Assembly (NCBI GenBank): GCA_000415185.1
Contig: KE351649.1
Location: 1-64,000, forward strand
Length of the DNA: 64,000 nucleotides
Direction: 5' to 3'
Source of the DNA: Enterococcus faecalis 13-SD-W-01
Lineage (GTDB): Bacteria > Bacillota > Bacilli > Lactobacillales > Enterococcaceae
This document shows, piece by piece, positions 27,101-36,839 of the stretch. Each line of letters starts with the position of its first letter. Positions within the stretch are counted from its first letter, which is position 1. The notes below the pieces were generated by a model. That model saw only the letters and a list, made by a program, of their open reading frames with translations. It was not told the DNA's origin and did no database searches. A program made the position numbers and the translations under genes.

Positions 27101-27624
27101 TCAATTCCACCTCGCCAGCCCATATCTGGATATTTCACCAGGAGATGTGCCATGATTCTTCGTTCACAAAAACGATTGAACTGTGTTTTCCAACTGTCTG
27201 TCTCAACAATAGGCTTGACTAAAATGCTTCGGATACCAGCACTGTTCGCGCCGCGGATATCCGTCATGATCTGGTCACCGACCATTACGATTTCATCATT
27301 GTTTACATTCAATTTTTTCTGTGCATGTTTGATTCCATGAGCAAAAGGTTTCATCGCTCTTGCTACGTACATCAGATCAAACTTTTTGATTGCACGTTCT
27401 ACACGTTTTGAGTTGTTGTTCGATACAACGACTACCGGAATTCCAGCATTTCGCATTTCTAAGATCCAATCTAACAGTTCTTCGGTACCATCAGGATTGT
27501 TCCATGCAATCAATGTGTTATCTAAATCAGTCAACACAGCTTTGATCCCAAGATTTTTTAATTGTGCAGGGGTGATTTGATAGATGGCTTCGACCATCCA
27601 TGTTGGTTTGTATTTTGAAAACAT
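27097..27624 (-). CDS. yqeG: YqeG family HAD IIIA-type phosphatase
   Basis: 175 residues. HAD motif I is TDLDNTL (about residues 32-38), motif II VVSNNN, and motif IV GDQIMTDIRGAN. First gene of the yqe cluster. GAGGAG precedes the ATG, and a hairpin with a T run stands just upstream in the leader (27640-27670). Physiological substrate unknown. Confidence 0.88.
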   Translation of the reverse strand: MFSKYKPTWMVEAIYQITPAQLKNLGIKAVLTDLDNTLIAWNNPDGTEELLDWILEMRNAGIPVVVVSNNNSKRVERAIKKFDLMYVARAMKPFAHGIKHAQKKLNVNNDEIVMVGDQIMTDIRGANSAGIRSILVKPIVETDSWKTQFNRFCERRIMAHLLVKYPDMGWRGGIE

Positions 27625-27639
27625 ATGGTCTCCTCATTC

Positions 27640-27670
27640 AAAAAATGAAGGAGCACATAATGTACTCCTC
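27640..27670 (-). terminator. Hairpin with T run in front of yqeG
   Basis: On the minus strand: GAGGAGTACATTATGTGCTCCTTCATTTTTT. It ends 16 bases before the yqeG start. It may be a second terminator for accA transcripts or a leader attenuator for the yqe cluster. Confidence 0.55.
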
Positions 27671-27763
27671 AAACCAAGATTATACCGCATTTCTTTTAAA
27701 AAAACTACCATTCTCATTTAATCCTTTTATTTTCTTTGTCTAGTGATCAGAAAAAAGCTTTGC

Positions 27764-27813
27764 GCAAAAAAACACTCTGCCTCGCAATTTACTGTTTGGC
27801 AGAGTGTGCTTTT
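27764..27813 (-). terminator. Terminator of the FASII operon
   Basis: Stem CACTCTGCC ... GGCAGAGTG with a run of seven T on the minus strand, immediately after accA. Confidence 0.92.
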
Positions 27814-27814
27814 C

Positions 27815-28600
27815 TTAATATTTACGGAAACGCTGATACCGTTCTTCTAATAGCTCTGGAAGTTCTTTTGCAGAGAGTTCCGTCAATTTTTCGATCAGTG
27901 CTTTTTTCATCATCTGAGCGATTTTTGGTTGCGGCAGAGGTTCATTGTTAAACGTTTCAGGAATCACCTTATCAATGATTCCTAATTCAAGCAATTCAGG
28001 CGCAGTGATTTTCATCAATTCTGCGGCTTCTGCGGCGCGGCTGCCGTCTTTCCACAAGATAGAAGCAAATCCTTCTGGGGAAAGAACTGCATAAATCGTT
28101 TGTTCCAACATCCACACTTCATCAGCTAAACCTAGCGCAAGAGCGCCGCCGCTCCCGCCTTCACCGATGATGATCGCGATAATTGGTACTTTCAAGTCGG
28201 ACATCTCTAACAGGTTTTTGGCAATTGCTTCGCCTTCCCCCCGTTCTTCAGCACCGACGCCGCAATAAGCTCCCGCCGTATTGATCAAAGTGATGACAGG
28301 ACGTTTGAACTTTTCTGCCTGTTTCATCAAGCGCAATGCTTTACGGTAGCCTTCTGGATGCGGAGAGCCGAAGTTTCTTTGGATATTTTCTTGAAGGTCT
28401 CGTCCTTTTTGGATACCAATCACTGTGACAGGTTTTCCTGCTAAGGAAGCAACACCGCCGACAACTGCTTCGTCATCTCCAAACAAACGGTCTCCGTGAA
28501 ATTCGCGGAATCCTTCAAAAATCTCATCAAAAAACTCTAAACTTGTCCATCGTTCTTTTGCTCTTGCCAGCTGGACAACTTCATGAGCTGTTTTATTCAT
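27815..28600 (-). CDS. accA: Acetyl-CoA carboxylase carboxyltransferase alpha subunit
   Basis: 261 residues, the short Gram-positive form. Crotonase-like fold with [13 protein letters not shown] and the oxyanion-hole region [13 protein letters not shown]. Works with AccD to move CO2 from carboxybiotin to acetyl-CoA, giving malonyl-CoA. The start overlaps the accD stop by 8 bases. Last gene of the operon. Confidence 0.94.
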   Translation of the reverse strand: MNKTAHEVVQLARAKERWTSLEFFDEIFEGFREFHGDRLFGDDEAVVGGVASLAGKPVTVIGIQKGRDLQENIQRNFGSPHPEGYRKALRLMKQAEKFKRPVITLINTAGAYCGVGAEERGEGEAIAKNLLEMSDLKVPIIAIIIGEGGSGGALALGLADEVWMLEQTIYAVLSPEGFASILWKDGSRAAEAAELMKITAPELLELGIIDKVIPETFNNEPLPQPKIAQMMKKALIEKLTELSAKELPELLEERYQRFRKY

Positions 28601-29462
28601 GGTCGATCCAACCTTTCTGAGTATGCAATACGATCAAGTCGTAAATTACTTGTTTCAATTCTGTACGAGGAACGATTTGATCAACGAAGCCGTGAGAAAG
28701 CAAGAATTCAGCTTTCTGGAAATCTTCCGGCAATTCTTGTTTGATCGTTTGTTCGATCACTCGGCGTCCTGCAAAACCAATCAAACTTTGCGGTTCAGCT
28801 AAAATAATATCGCCTTCCATCGCAAAACTTGCAGTGACTCCGCCTGTTGTCGGATCTGTCAGACACGTCAAATAGAATAATCCTGCATTACTGTGTCGTT
28901 TGACCGCTGCAGAGATTTTTGCCATTTGCATCAAAGAGAAAATCCCTTCTTGCATACGTGCACCGCCAGAAGCTGTAAACAAGACGACAGGTAATTTTTG
29001 TTCAATTGCTCGCTCGAATAAACGGCAGATTTTTTCGCCAACGATCGTTCCCATACTTCCCATAATAAAATTAGAATCCATGACGCCAATGACGAATGGT
29101 TCACCTTGGATCGTTGCTTTACCAGTCAAAACAGCTTCGTGAAGCCCGTTTTTCTCTTGCATCGCAGCAACTTTTTCGGGATAATCCGGGAAATCAAGCG
29201 GATCTTTTGTCGTCAAATCTGTATCCCATTCTTCAAAACTTTTTTCGTCGATGATCAATGACAAACGTTCCCATGCACTGATACGGAAACTGTATCCGCA
29301 ATGGGGACAGATTTTTTCTTTACCGATATCTTTTGTATAAATGATTTGTTTGCAATTGGGACATTTTGCCCATAGATTGTCAGGAACAGATGGCGAACTT
29401 GTCGGTTTTTCATGACGATTCGGATTGATCCGAATATATTTTTTCTTTTTAAACAGAGCCAT
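28593..29462 (-). CDS. accD: Acetyl-CoA carboxylase carboxyltransferase beta subunit
   Basis: 289 residues. An N-terminal zinc ribbon (CPNC ... CPHC, about residues 34-56) is followed by the carboxyltransferase domain with [12 protein letters not shown] and [13 protein letters not shown]. Zinc ribbon intact. Tightly linked to accA and directly adjacent to accC. Confidence 0.94.
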   Translation of the reverse strand: MALFKKKKYIRINPNRHEKPTSSPSVPDNLWAKCPNCKQIIYTKDIGKEKICPHCGYSFRISAWERLSLIIDEKSFEEWDTDLTTKDPLDFPDYPEKVAAMQEKNGLHEAVLTGKATIQGEPFVIGVMDSNFIMGSMGTIVGEKICRLFERAIEQKLPVVLFTASGGARMQEGIFSLMQMAKISAAVKRHSNAGLFYLTCLTDPTTGGVTASFAMEGDIILAEPQSLIGFAGRRVIEQTIKQELPEDFQKAEFLLSHGFVDQIVPRTELKQVIYDLIVLHTQKGWIDHE

Positions 29463-30841
29463 CTATCTTCCCCCTATCTCCGTTTCTGGTACCCAGTTTG
29501 GAAGAAATTCTTCTTGTAAAAAGGCCGTACTGTAGTCCCCGGCAATGACAGCTGGATGACTGATCAGATCCATTTGGAATTCTGCATTTGTCACTACGCC
29601 ATCTGTGACGATCTCGCTTAATGCACGCTGCATTTTCATCAGGGCATCAAAACGAGAATCGCCATGAACGATGACTTTTGCAATCATTGAATCATAATAC
29701 GGCGGAATCATATAGCCTGAATAAACAGCACTGTCCACTCGAAGGCCCATTCCTCCTGCTGGAAGCAAAAGATTTTTGATTGTGCCTGGAGATGGTGCAA
29801 AATTGAATGCTGGATTTTCTGCATTGATCCGGCATTCGATTGCATGACCTTTAAATGTAATGTCTTTTTGTTCAAGATTCATTGGTTCGCCAGCAGCGAT
29901 CTCGATTTGTTTTTTCACTAAATCGATGCCAGTCACAGCTTCTGTTACTGATGTTCTACTTGGATACGTGTGTTCATTTCCATGAAATAGAAATGACCTT
30001 CTTCATCCATCAAGAATTCGATCGTTCCAGCATTTTCATAATTCACTGCTTTTGCTGCACGAACTGCAGCAGCACCAAGATCATGTCTTTTTTTCTCAGA
30101 AATCACGACAGATGGAGATTCTTCGAGAACTTTTTGGTTGTTTCTTTGTAAAGAACAATCTCTTTCACCTAAATGCACAACATTCCCTGTCTTATCGCCA
30201 AGGATTTGCACTTCTATGTGTCGTGCTGGATAAATGATTTTTTCCAAATACATCTCATCATTTCCGAATGCAGCTGCGGCTTCTTGCTGCGCAGATGAAA
30301 AATGCTGAGGAAGCTCTTTTTTGTTCATCACTTTTCGAATCCCTTTTCCGCCGCCGCCTGCAGCTGCTTTCAGCATCACAGGATATCCGATTTTTTCAGC
30401 GATTGCCAATGCTTCGTCTACAGATGAGATCATGCCGTCACTTCCTGGGATAACAGGAACTTTGGCTTTTTTCATCAATTCTCTGGCATTGATTTTATTT
30501 CCCATCGCATCAATGGTCTCACTTTTAGGGCCGATAAACGCAATATTGCATTCTTCACACATAGAAGCAAATCGGCTGTTTTCAGAAAGAAATCCGAAAC
30601 CTGGATGAATTGCTTCTGCTTTTGTGACGATCGCTGCGCTTAGTACTTGCTGTACATTCAAATAAGAATCTGAAGCTTTTGCTGGTCCGATACAAATGGC
30701 TTCGTCCGCTAACTGCGTATGAAGTGCTTCTTTATCTGCTTCTGAATAAACCGCGACCGTTTGGATACCTAATTCGCGGCATGCACGAATGATCCTTACG
30801 GCAATTTCTCCGCGATTTGCGATCAAAACTTTAGAAAACAT
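29463..30841 (-). pseudogene. accC: Biotin carboxylase, single-base frameshift
   Basis: The coding content is complete (about 459 residues) but split. Codons 1-298 run from [17 protein letters not shown] through the ATP-grasp loop ([12 protein letters not shown]) to [10 protein letters not shown], then hit TAA at 29945-29947. The rest continues in another frame ([14 protein letters not shown] to the TAG at 29463). Adding one C (one G on the plus strand, between 29950 and 29951) restores the conserved EHPVTE. The break falls right after the catalytic Arg-Val-Glu region, so neither half can be active. There is no slippery sequence to suggest programmed frameshifting. It is either a real loss of acetyl-CoA carboxylase or a sequence error. 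Confidence 0.85.
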
Positions 30842-30848
30842 ATCTCAC

Positions 30849-31271
30849 CTATCCAATCATAAAGGTTAGTTCAGCTTCAGCAACTTTTTTGCCGTCTACT
30901 TTTGCAACGCCTTTCCCAATTCCAGCTGAAGATCTGACTTTCAAGATCTCAACTTCTAAATACAATGTATCTCCTGGTGTTACTTTTTTACGAAACTTCG
31001 CTTTGTCTAATCCGCCAAAGTAAGCAGTTTTTCCTTTGAATTGTTCAAGTGACAATAAAGCGACTGCTCCTGCTTGAGCCATTGCTTCAACGATCAAAAC
31101 ACCTGGCATTACTGGTTCTTCTGGAAAATGACCTTGGAAAAACGGTTCATTGATCGTTACATTTTTCTTCGCAATGATCTTTTCGCCTTCAACCATCTCT
31201 TCCACACGGTCAATCAATAACATTGGATAACGGTGAGGGATGATTTCTTTGATTTCTTGAATATTCATCAT
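30849..31271 (-). CDS. fabZ: 3-hydroxyacyl-ACP dehydratase FabZ
   Basis: 140 residues, hot-dog fold. [12 protein letters not shown], the catalytic His in FFQGHFP, and Glu in VEAMAQ are present. Removes water from 3-hydroxyacyl-ACP in the elongation cycle. The ATG at 31271 fits AGGAG eight bases upstream better than the GTG at 31280. Confidence 0.93.
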   Translation of the reverse strand: MMNIQEIKEIIPHRYPMLLIDRVEEMVEGEKIIAKKNVTINEPFFQGHFPEEPVMPGVLIVEAMAQAGAVALLSLEQFKGKTAYFGGLDKAKFRKKVTPGDTLYLEVEILKVRSSAGIGKGVAKVDGKKVAEAELTFMIG

Positions 31272-31282
31272 GTTTTTCACTC

Positions 31283-31765
31283 CTATTTCGGCTGGATTCT
31301 GAAGAGCGGCTGACCAAATTCAACAACTTCTTCATTTTCAACTAAGATTTCAGCGATTTCGCCATCGACATCGCTAGTGATTTCATTCATCAATTTCATT
31401 GCTTCGATAATACAGATGACTTCACCTTTTGCTACTGGATCGCCAACTTTTTTGAAAGCTGGTTTTTCTGGTGAAGGTTGCAGATAAACAACTCCAACGA
31501 TTGGTGAAACGATTTCTACGCCATCAAAAGCTGGTGCACTTGTCTGAGTTGCTGCAGCTGCTTCTGGCGCTTGTGCTGCCGGTGCTGTTTCAGCTGGAGC
31601 AGAAACAGTTTCTTGCACAGCAGCAGGCGCTGCTGCGGGAGCATTGCCTCTGCTGGTATTGTTTTTGTTCATGTAAAGTTCAAACTGACCTTCACGCAAA
31701 TCAAATTCTGTCAATGTTGATTGGTCAAATTGGCTGACCAAATCCTTGATTTCTCCGATATTCAC
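31283..31765 (-). CDS. accB: Biotin carboxyl carrier protein AccB
   Basis: 160 residues. A short N-terminal domain, an Ala/Pro-rich flexible linker (about 42-80) and the biotinyl domain with Lys124 in EAMKLMN. GTG start with GGGAGG upstream. Carries the carboxylated biotin between AccC and AccAD. Confidence 0.94.
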   Translation of the reverse strand: MNIGEIKDLVSQFDQSTLTEFDLREGQFELYMNKNNTSRGNAPAAAPAAVQETVSAPAETAPAAQAPEAAAATQTSAPAFDGVEIVSPIVGVVYLQPSPEKPAFKKVGDPVAKGEVICIIEAMKLMNEITSDVDGEIAEILVENEEVVEFGQPLFRIQPK

Positions 31766-31768
31766 TTT

Positions 31769-33004
31769 TTAATCCTCCCAGCGTTTCATGCAAAGGACTG
31801 CGTTGTGTCCTCCAAAGCCTAATGAATTGCTCAGCGCATAAGTGATTTCTGCTGATTTACTTTCATTAGCAACCACATTCAAGTCGATCTCAGGGTCTTG
31901 ATTTTCTACGTTGATATTTGGTGGAATAAATTGGTGCTCCAACGCAAGCAATGTAGCCAAAGCTTCCACTCCGCCGGCAGCGCCAAGCAAGTGTCCAGTC
32001 ATTGATTTTGTACTACTTACATAGGTGTCTTTATAGCTATCACCTAATGCGATTTTGATTGCTCTTGCTTCTGCTACATCATTTGCTGGCGTACTCGTTC
32101 CGTGAGCATTCACATAACCGACTTGTTCTGGTTGGATGCCAGCTTCTTGCATTGCAAGCTGCATTGCTTTTGAAGCGCCTGATCCGTCTGGTGTTGGAGC
32201 TGTCATATGGTAAGCGTCACAGTTTGAACCGTAACCAACAACTTCACCGTAGATTTTTGCTCCGCGTGCTTGGGCATGTTCAAGAGATTCAAGAACTAAG
32301 ACACCAGCACCTTCACCCATAACAAAACCGTTACGATTTTCGTCAAATGGTCGTGAACCTTTGCTTGGATCTGATTCTGTTGACAAAGCAGTCAACGCCG
32401 CAAAACCAGCAATACCCATTTCACAAATCGTTGCTTCTGTTCCTCCGGCAAGAATCACATCAGAATAACCATGTTTGATATTGCGGAAAGCTTCACCGAT
32501 TGAATTCGTACCACTTGCGCAAGCTGTGACTATCGCTGTACAAATACCTTTTGCACCCACTCTAAGCGCGATATTTCCTGCGGCCATGTTTGCAATCGCC
32601 ATTGGAACGAACATTGGTGAAACTCTTTTTGGTCCTTTTTCATGCATACGGATCACTTGGTTTTCGATTGTTGGCAATCCGCCAATACCTGAACCAATGA
32701 TAACGCCGAAACGGTCTTGATTAAGTTTGTCTTTATCTAATCCGCTTAGGTTCATTGCTTCTAACGCAGCGTAGATACCATAGATTGAAAACATATCCAT
32801 GCGTTTGCTGTCTTTTTTCACAAAATATTTATCAAAAGGAAAATCTTTCACTTCTCCTGCAAGAGTGATTCCTGTCTCTTCAGCGTCAAATTTCGTGATC
32901 GGTGCGATCCCGTTTGTGCCTTCTTTTAAACTTTCCAAAAAGCTTTCAGGGTCATTTCCGATTGGTGAAGCGACGCCATAGCCTGTAATTACTACTCGAT
33001 TCAT
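31769..33004 (-). CDS. fabF: 3-oxoacyl-ACP synthase II FabF
   Basis: 411 residues, thiolase fold. Active-site Cys162 (TACASGTNS), with His in NAHGTSTPAND and in GHLLGAAGG, gives the Cys-His-His triad. Condenses malonyl-ACP with acyl-ACP. Only 3 bases before accB. Confidence 0.95.
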   Translation of the reverse strand: MNRVVITGYGVASPIGNDPESFLESLKEGTNGIAPITKFDAEETGITLAGEVKDFPFDKYFVKKDSKRMDMFSIYGIYAALEAMNLSGLDKDKLNQDRFGVIIGSGIGGLPTIENQVIRMHEKGPKRVSPMFVPMAIANMAAGNIALRVGAKGICTAIVTACASGTNSIGEAFRNIKHGYSDVILAGGTEATICEMGIAGFAALTALSTESDPSKGSRPFDENRNGFVMGEGAGVLVLESLEHAQARGAKIYGEVVGYGSNCDAYHMTAPTPDGSGASKAMQLAMQEAGIQPEQVGYVNAHGTSTPANDVAEARAIKIALGDSYKDTYVSSTKSMTGHLLGAAGGVEALATLLALEHQFIPPNINVENQDPEIDLNVVANESKSAEITYALSNSLGFGGHNAVLCMKRWED

Positions 33005-33022
33005 TTATTTCCTTCCTTTCTG

Positions 33023-33760
33023 TTATCCGTGCATAACCATGCCGCCGTCAACATTGACAACTTGCCCAGTTATGTAAGGATTTTTTGCTAAAAAGACTGC
33101 TGTTTCTGCTACGTCTTCTACATGACCAAAGCGCTGTAAAGGAATTTGCTTCACGGCTTGTTCTTTGATCTTCTCTGGTAATACTTCTGTCATATCCGTC
33201 TCGATGAATCCTGGAGCGATAGCATTGCAAGTGATGCCTCTGCTGGCTGCTTCTCTAGCGACAGATTTCGTAAAGCCGACAACGCCTGCTTTGCTGGCTG
33301 CATAGTTTGCTTGACCAACGTTTCCAATCAAGCCAGAAACACTTGCTAAGTTGATGATCGCGCCTTCTCTTAGTTTCATCATTTTTTTCAATACATGTTG
33401 TGTCATATTGAATGTTCCAGTCAGATTGATATCTAAGCAGCGTTTGAAGTCTTCTGCATCCATACGCATCACTAATTTATCATTTGTGATACCGGCATTA
33501 TTGACCAAAATATTGATTGCGCCTAGTTTTTCTTCTGCTTCCTTGATCATTTCTCCTGCTTTTTCATAATCAGAGATATCACCGGAAACACCGACACAGG
33601 AAACACCGTATGCTGTGATTGCATCGATTTTTTCTTGAGGGATTTCTCCGCGTCCGTTTAAAACGATATTCGCGCCTGCTTTTGCAAAGGCTTCAGCAAT
33701 CGCTGCTCCGATTCCTCGTGTACTTCCTGTGATGAAAACATTTTTTCCTTTGACTTCCAT
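33023..33760 (-). CDS. fabG: 3-oxoacyl-ACP reductase FabG
   Basis: 245 residues, short-chain dehydrogenase. Cofactor motif TGSTRGIG (about 11-18), NNAG, catalytic Ser in ASVSG and YAASKAG. NADPH-dependent reduction of 3-oxoacyl-ACP. GGGAGG before the ATG. Confidence 0.95.
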   Translation of the reverse strand: MEVKGKNVFITGSTRGIGAAIAEAFAKAGANIVLNGRGEIPQEKIDAITAYGVSCVGVSGDISDYEKAGEMIKEAEEKLGAINILVNNAGITNDKLVMRMDAEDFKRCLDINLTGTFNMTQHVLKKMMKLREGAIINLASVSGLIGNVGQANYAASKAGVVGFTKSVAREAASRGITCNAIAPGFIETDMTEVLPEKIKEQAVKQIPLQRFGHVEDVAETAVFLAKNPYITGQVVNVDGGMVMHG

Positions 33761-33763
33761 GAC

Positions 33764-34693
33764 TTACCTCCCAGATAAGAATGTAATTGTTTCTTCAAGT
33801 GTTTGTTGATTTTCAACGCGATGAACAGGGATTTCTTTATCGATTTTTTTCATAAAACCGCTCAAGACTTTTCCTGGTCCGATTTCTACGACATTTGTGA
33901 TGCCAAGTTGTTTCAGCTGTTCGATACTTTCATAGAAGCGAACGGGTGACATCACTTGTCTTCTTAACAAATCAGGAATCTCTGTTTTTGTCATGACTTC
34001 TGTCGTCGTATTGCTGATCACTGGTATCATTGGTTCGCTGAATGTGATTTGTTCAAGAACTGAAGCTAACTTATCTGCAGCTGGTTTTAAGATCGCTGTA
34101 TGGAAAGGTCCGCTCACATTTAACGGGATCATGCGTTTTGCGCCTTTTTCTTTCAAAAGTTCAACTGCTGCATCCACTGCTTCTGCTTCTCCGCCGATCA
34201 CGATTTGTTGAGGCGTATTGTAGTTTGCAGGCGAAACGATGCCGTGTTTTGATGCTTCTTTGCAGCTTTCTTCGATCCATTCGATTGGCGTATTCATTAC
34301 TGCAACCATTTTGCCGCTGCCGTTTGGTGCCGCTTCTGTCATCAATGCACCGCGTTTGGCAACTAGGGAAACAGCTGTCTCAAAATCAAGTGCACCGCTT
34401 GCAACTAAGGCTGTGTATTCTCCTAAGCTTAGTCCCATTGCTGCATCTGCTTTTATTCCAGCTTCTTCTAATAGACGCCAAAAAGCTGTGCTGACAGTCA
34501 AAATAGCTGGCTGTGTGTATTGTGTTTGGTTCAATCGGTCATTTTCAGTGAAACAAAGTTCTGCCATATCATAACCGAGAACATCACTAGCTTGGTCAAA
34601 TGTTTGCTTCACGATTGCGTGTTGATTGTAAAGTTCTTCGCCCATTCCTTGATATTGGGCACCTTGCCCGCTAAATAAAAATGCTGTTTTCAT
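33764..34693 (-). CDS. fabD: Malonyl-CoA:ACP transacylase FabD
   Basis: 309 residues. Nucleophile Ser89 in GLSLGEY, substrate Arg/His region GPFHTA. The ATG at 34693 has TTGGAG six bases upstream, making the in-frame TTG at 34705 part of the binding site. In many lactic acid bacteria fabK lies between acpP and fabD; here a terminator-like hairpin and about 100 bases take its place. Confidence 0.94.
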   Translation of the reverse strand: MKTAFLFSGQGAQYQGMGEELYNQHAIVKQTFDQASDVLGYDMAELCFTENDRLNQTQYTQPAILTVSTAFWRLLEEAGIKADAAMGLSLGEYTALVASGALDFETAVSLVAKRGALMTEAAPNGSGKMVAVMNTPIEWIEESCKEASKHGIVSPANYNTPQQIVIGGEAEAVDAAVELLKEKGAKRMIPLNVSGPFHTAILKPAADKLASVLEQITFSEPMIPVISNTTTEVMTKTEIPDLLRRQVMSPVRFYESIEQLKQLGITNVVEIGPGKVLSGFMKKIDKEIPVHRVENQQTLEETITFLSGR

Positions 34694-34740
34694 GCTATTC
34701 TCCAATATTGTTTAGACATATAACTACGGTTTCATTATTC

Positions 34741-34780
34741 AAAAAGGCCAAGACAACTCTCTTAGGAATTGTCCCAGCCC
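34741..34780 (-). terminator. Terminator between acpP and fabD
   Basis: On the minus strand GGCTGGGACAATTC, loop CTAAGA, GAGTTGTCTTGGCC, then five T: a 14-base-pair stem with G-U pairs. It would lower transcription of fabD and later genes compared with fabT-fabH-acpP. The GGCTGGGACAA arm resembles terminators common in Gram-positive cocci. Confidence 0.8.
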
Positions 34781-34797
34781 CCAACCTTATCGATTAA

Positions 34798-35022
34798 TTA
34801 TGCAATTTGTTTTTCAACGTAAGTAACTAGATCTTGAACAGTTTTGATGCCGTCTTCTGTTTCGATCTTCACATCAAATTCGTCTTCGATCTCGTTGATG
34901 ATTTGGAATAAGTCCAAGCTGTCTGCTTCTAGATCTTCTTGGATGTCTGTTGTCAATTTGATTTCTTCTGTTTCTTTACCTAATTCTTCTGCAATAATTT
35001 CTTGAATTTTTTCGAATACCAT
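34798..35022 (-). CDS. acpP: Acyl carrier protein
   Basis: 74 residues, acidic four-helix protein with Ser35 in EADSLDLFQ as phosphopantetheine site. The motif has DSLDL instead of the usual DSLDxVEL. It is followed by a terminator, consistent with ACP being made in excess over the enzymes. CGGAGG precedes the ATG. Confidence 0.94.
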   Translation of the reverse strand: MVFEKIQEIIAEELGKETEEIKLTTDIQEDLEADSLDLFQIINEIEDEFDVKIETEDGIKTVQDLVTYVEKQIA

Positions 35023-35070
35023 ACTATATATTCCTCCGATATTGTTTTCTCATTTTTATTATTTAACAGT

Positions 35071-36039
35071 TTACAGCTCTATGAGGATACTTCCCCATGT
35101 CAAACCGCCGCCATATCCTGTAAATACGATTTTTTGTCCGCTGCCAAGCTTGATTTTCCCGTCATTCACGGCTTCGTCCAATAAGATTGGAATGCTTGCA
35201 GCTGAAGTGTTGCCATATTTATCCATATTCATTAAGAATTTTTCTTGCGGGATTTTTATTTTCCGCGCGATTTTTTCAATAATCCGCCGATTTGCTTGAT
35301 GCAAGAGCAGATAATCTACCGATGTGTCATTAATTGTTTCTTTGATATTTTCAGCAACATCTCTCACTGCAAAATCAAAGATATCTCGTCCTATCATTTT
35401 CAGATAATAAGAAGATCCAGTCTCTCCCGTTCCTGTATAAAACGGGCTGTTGTTTCGCTGATATCCTGCTGTCAAAGAGCATGCTCTTTTGCCGTCTGCC
35501 TCTAGATGTTCTGCTTGAATCATTTGTTTCTCATTTGCTTCCAGCAAAACACCACCTGCGCCATCTCCAAATAGGACTGCTGTTGAGCGATCTTCCCAAT
35601 CGATCAGTTTTGAGAGAGTCTCTCCGCCGATCACGAGTCCTTTTTTTGAACCGCTGCGAATCAGTTTCTCTGCAATGCTCAAGGCATAAACAAAGCCTGA
35701 ACACGCGGCACTGATATCGAAAGCCATCGCACGGACCGCTCCGATACGGCCTTGGATTTGTACAGCCACAGAAGGAGTCGTATAGTCAGGAGACATTGTT
35801 GCGACGATGATGAAATCCAAATCTTCTGGAGCAGTATTGCTTTTCTCTAACAGGTCTTGCGCAACCAGAAAACAAAGATCTGAGGTTTCCTGATCTGTTA
35901 CACAGCGGCGTTCTTTGATACCTGTTCTTGACGAGATCCATTCATCCGATGTTTCCATCATTTGGGCAAGATCATCATTGGTCACGACTTTTTCAGGTAA
36001 CGCACTCGCTGTTGCAGTTATTCTTCCGAATTGTTCCAT
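35071..36039 (-). CDS. fabH: 3-oxoacyl-ACP synthase III FabH
   Basis: 322 residues. Active-site Cys113 in SAACSGF, His in LLHQANRRI and Asn in GNTSAASIP. Starts chain synthesis by condensing acetyl-CoA with malonyl-ACP. The ATG at 36039 has AGGAG five bases upstream. It follows fabT by 9 bases. Confidence 0.95.
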   Translation of the reverse strand: MEQFGRITATASALPEKVVTNDDLAQMMETSDEWISSRTGIKERRCVTDQETSDLCFLVAQDLLEKSNTAPEDLDFIIVATMSPDYTTPSVAVQIQGRIGAVRAMAFDISAACSGFVYALSIAEKLIRSGSKKGLVIGGETLSKLIDWEDRSTAVLFGDGAGGVLLEANEKQMIQAEHLEADGKRACSLTAGYQRNNSPFYTGTGETGSSYYLKMIGRDIFDFAVRDVAENIKETINDTSVDYLLLHQANRRIIEKIARKIKIPQEKFLMNMDKYGNTSAASIPILLDEAVNDGKIKLGSGQKIVFTGYGGGLTWGSILIEL

Positions 36040-36048
36040 CAAAGCTCC

Positions 36049-36489
36049 TCACTTGTACTCTTGCAAAAAATCATGCAAGTTTTTCAATGCATCCAGTAAA
36101 GCTTGTTGTTTGTCATTATCCATTCCGGCCAAAATGTTCTTGACCATCTCGCGGTGAAAATGCTGGTGCACGCGATAAAGCAATTTACCTTTTTTAGTCA
36201 ATGCTAATTTCACGACACGTCTGTCATCTTCGCTTCGGATACGCTCAACATAGTCTTTTTTAACTAATTTATTGATGGCAGTGGTTAGAGTCCCAACAGT
36301 GATCGACAATTCTTTGGCGACTTCTGAAGTTGTTTTCTTCTTATACATGCCGATTGCTTCGATCGTATGCATTTCTGTAATCGATAAATCGTTGAATTGC
36401 GATTTTTTCAATTCAGATTCTTCGATGATCAAAATGTCATTAAAGACACTCACGAGATAATCGTTAACTGTTGTTAAATCTGGTTCCAT
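36049..36489 (-). CDS. fabT: MarR-family fatty acid synthesis repressor FabT
   Basis: 146 residues with a winged helix (TSEVAKELSITVGTLTTAINKLV). FabT of streptococci and enterococci represses the fab genes with acyl-ACP as corepressor. First gene of the operon, and its own promoter overlaps FabT-type boxes, so autoregulation is expected. Confidence 0.92.
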   Translation of the reverse strand: MEPDLTTVNDYLVSVFNDILIIEESELKKSQFNDLSITEMHTIEAIGMYKKKTTSEVAKELSITVGTLTTAINKLVKKDYVERIRSEDDRRVVKLALTKKGKLLYRVHQHFHREMVKNILAGMDNDKQQALLDALKNLHDFLQEYK

Positions 36490-36509
36490 TTTCCACCATC
36501 CGTTAAATT

Positions 36510-36542
36510 AGTTTGATTATCAAATGTTTTGATGTTCAAACT
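36510..36542. promoter_or_regulatory. Two FabT-type operator boxes at the fabT promoter
   Basis: Box A, AGTTTGATTATCAAAT (36510-36525), matches the known FabT palindrome. Box B, TTTGATGTTCAAACT (36528-36542), is a close variant and overlaps the -10 region. Binding here would block the operon promoter. Confidence 0.85.
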
Positions 36543-36568
36543 ATATCTTAACTTTTTTCAAAATGCAA
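36540..36568 (-). promoter_or_regulatory. Promoter of the FASII operon
   Basis: Minus strand: -35 TTGCAT (36568-36563), 17-base spacer, -10 TATAGT (36545-36540). Followed by the FabT boxes. Confidence 0.75.
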
Positions 36569-36628
36569 TAAAAAATCGCAAATTTTTTTGTTTCTCAAAT
36601 TTTTTTAAGTGAAAATTCATTTACATTC

Positions 36629-36697
36629 TTTGATAATCAACGGACTTTCAGATTATATCCAAAAATCAAATTTCTGCAAAATATTTTGATTATCAAA
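36629..36697. promoter_or_regulatory. Two further FabT-like boxes in the divergent intergenic region
   Basis: TTTGATAATCAA (36629-36640) and the perfect palindrome TTTGATTATCAAA (36685-36697). They lie 60-150 bases upstream of the operon promoter. They may allow repressor looping or serve an upstream promoter. Confidence 0.6.
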
Positions 36698-36780
36698 GTT
36701 TTTGGTGCACGTCTGCATCTTTTTTCCTTCCGATTTTTATTTGGGGTTGTTTCAGCTTTTTTAAAGGTGTTCAAGTTTGC

Positions 36781-36809
36781 TTGTCCTCTTCTGACCTTTT
36801 TGTTATAGT
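36781..36809 (+). promoter_or_regulatory. Promoter of the UvrC-like gene
   Basis: -35 TTGTCC (36781-36786), 17-base spacer, -10 TATAGT (36804-36809). AAGGAGG before the ATG at 36840 gives a leader of about 25 bases. Confidence 0.7.
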
Positions 36810-36839
36810 CTATGTGATCTTGTTCGTTAAGGAGGAACC

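Noticed and set aside
29940-29960. Programmed ribosomal frameshift in accC
   Set aside because: A -1 shift would be needed, but no heptameric slippery site and no stimulatory structure stand at the junction, and it would give HS instead of the conserved HP.
34741-34780. Remnant of fabK between acpP and fabD
   Set aside because: The gap of about 100 bases was read in all frames; it shows only a terminator and a ribosome binding site, no FabK-like residues.
36490-36839. Riboswitch or T-box in the FASII leader
   Set aside because: The region is explained by promoters and FabT boxes; no anti-terminator pairing or specifier-like structure was found.
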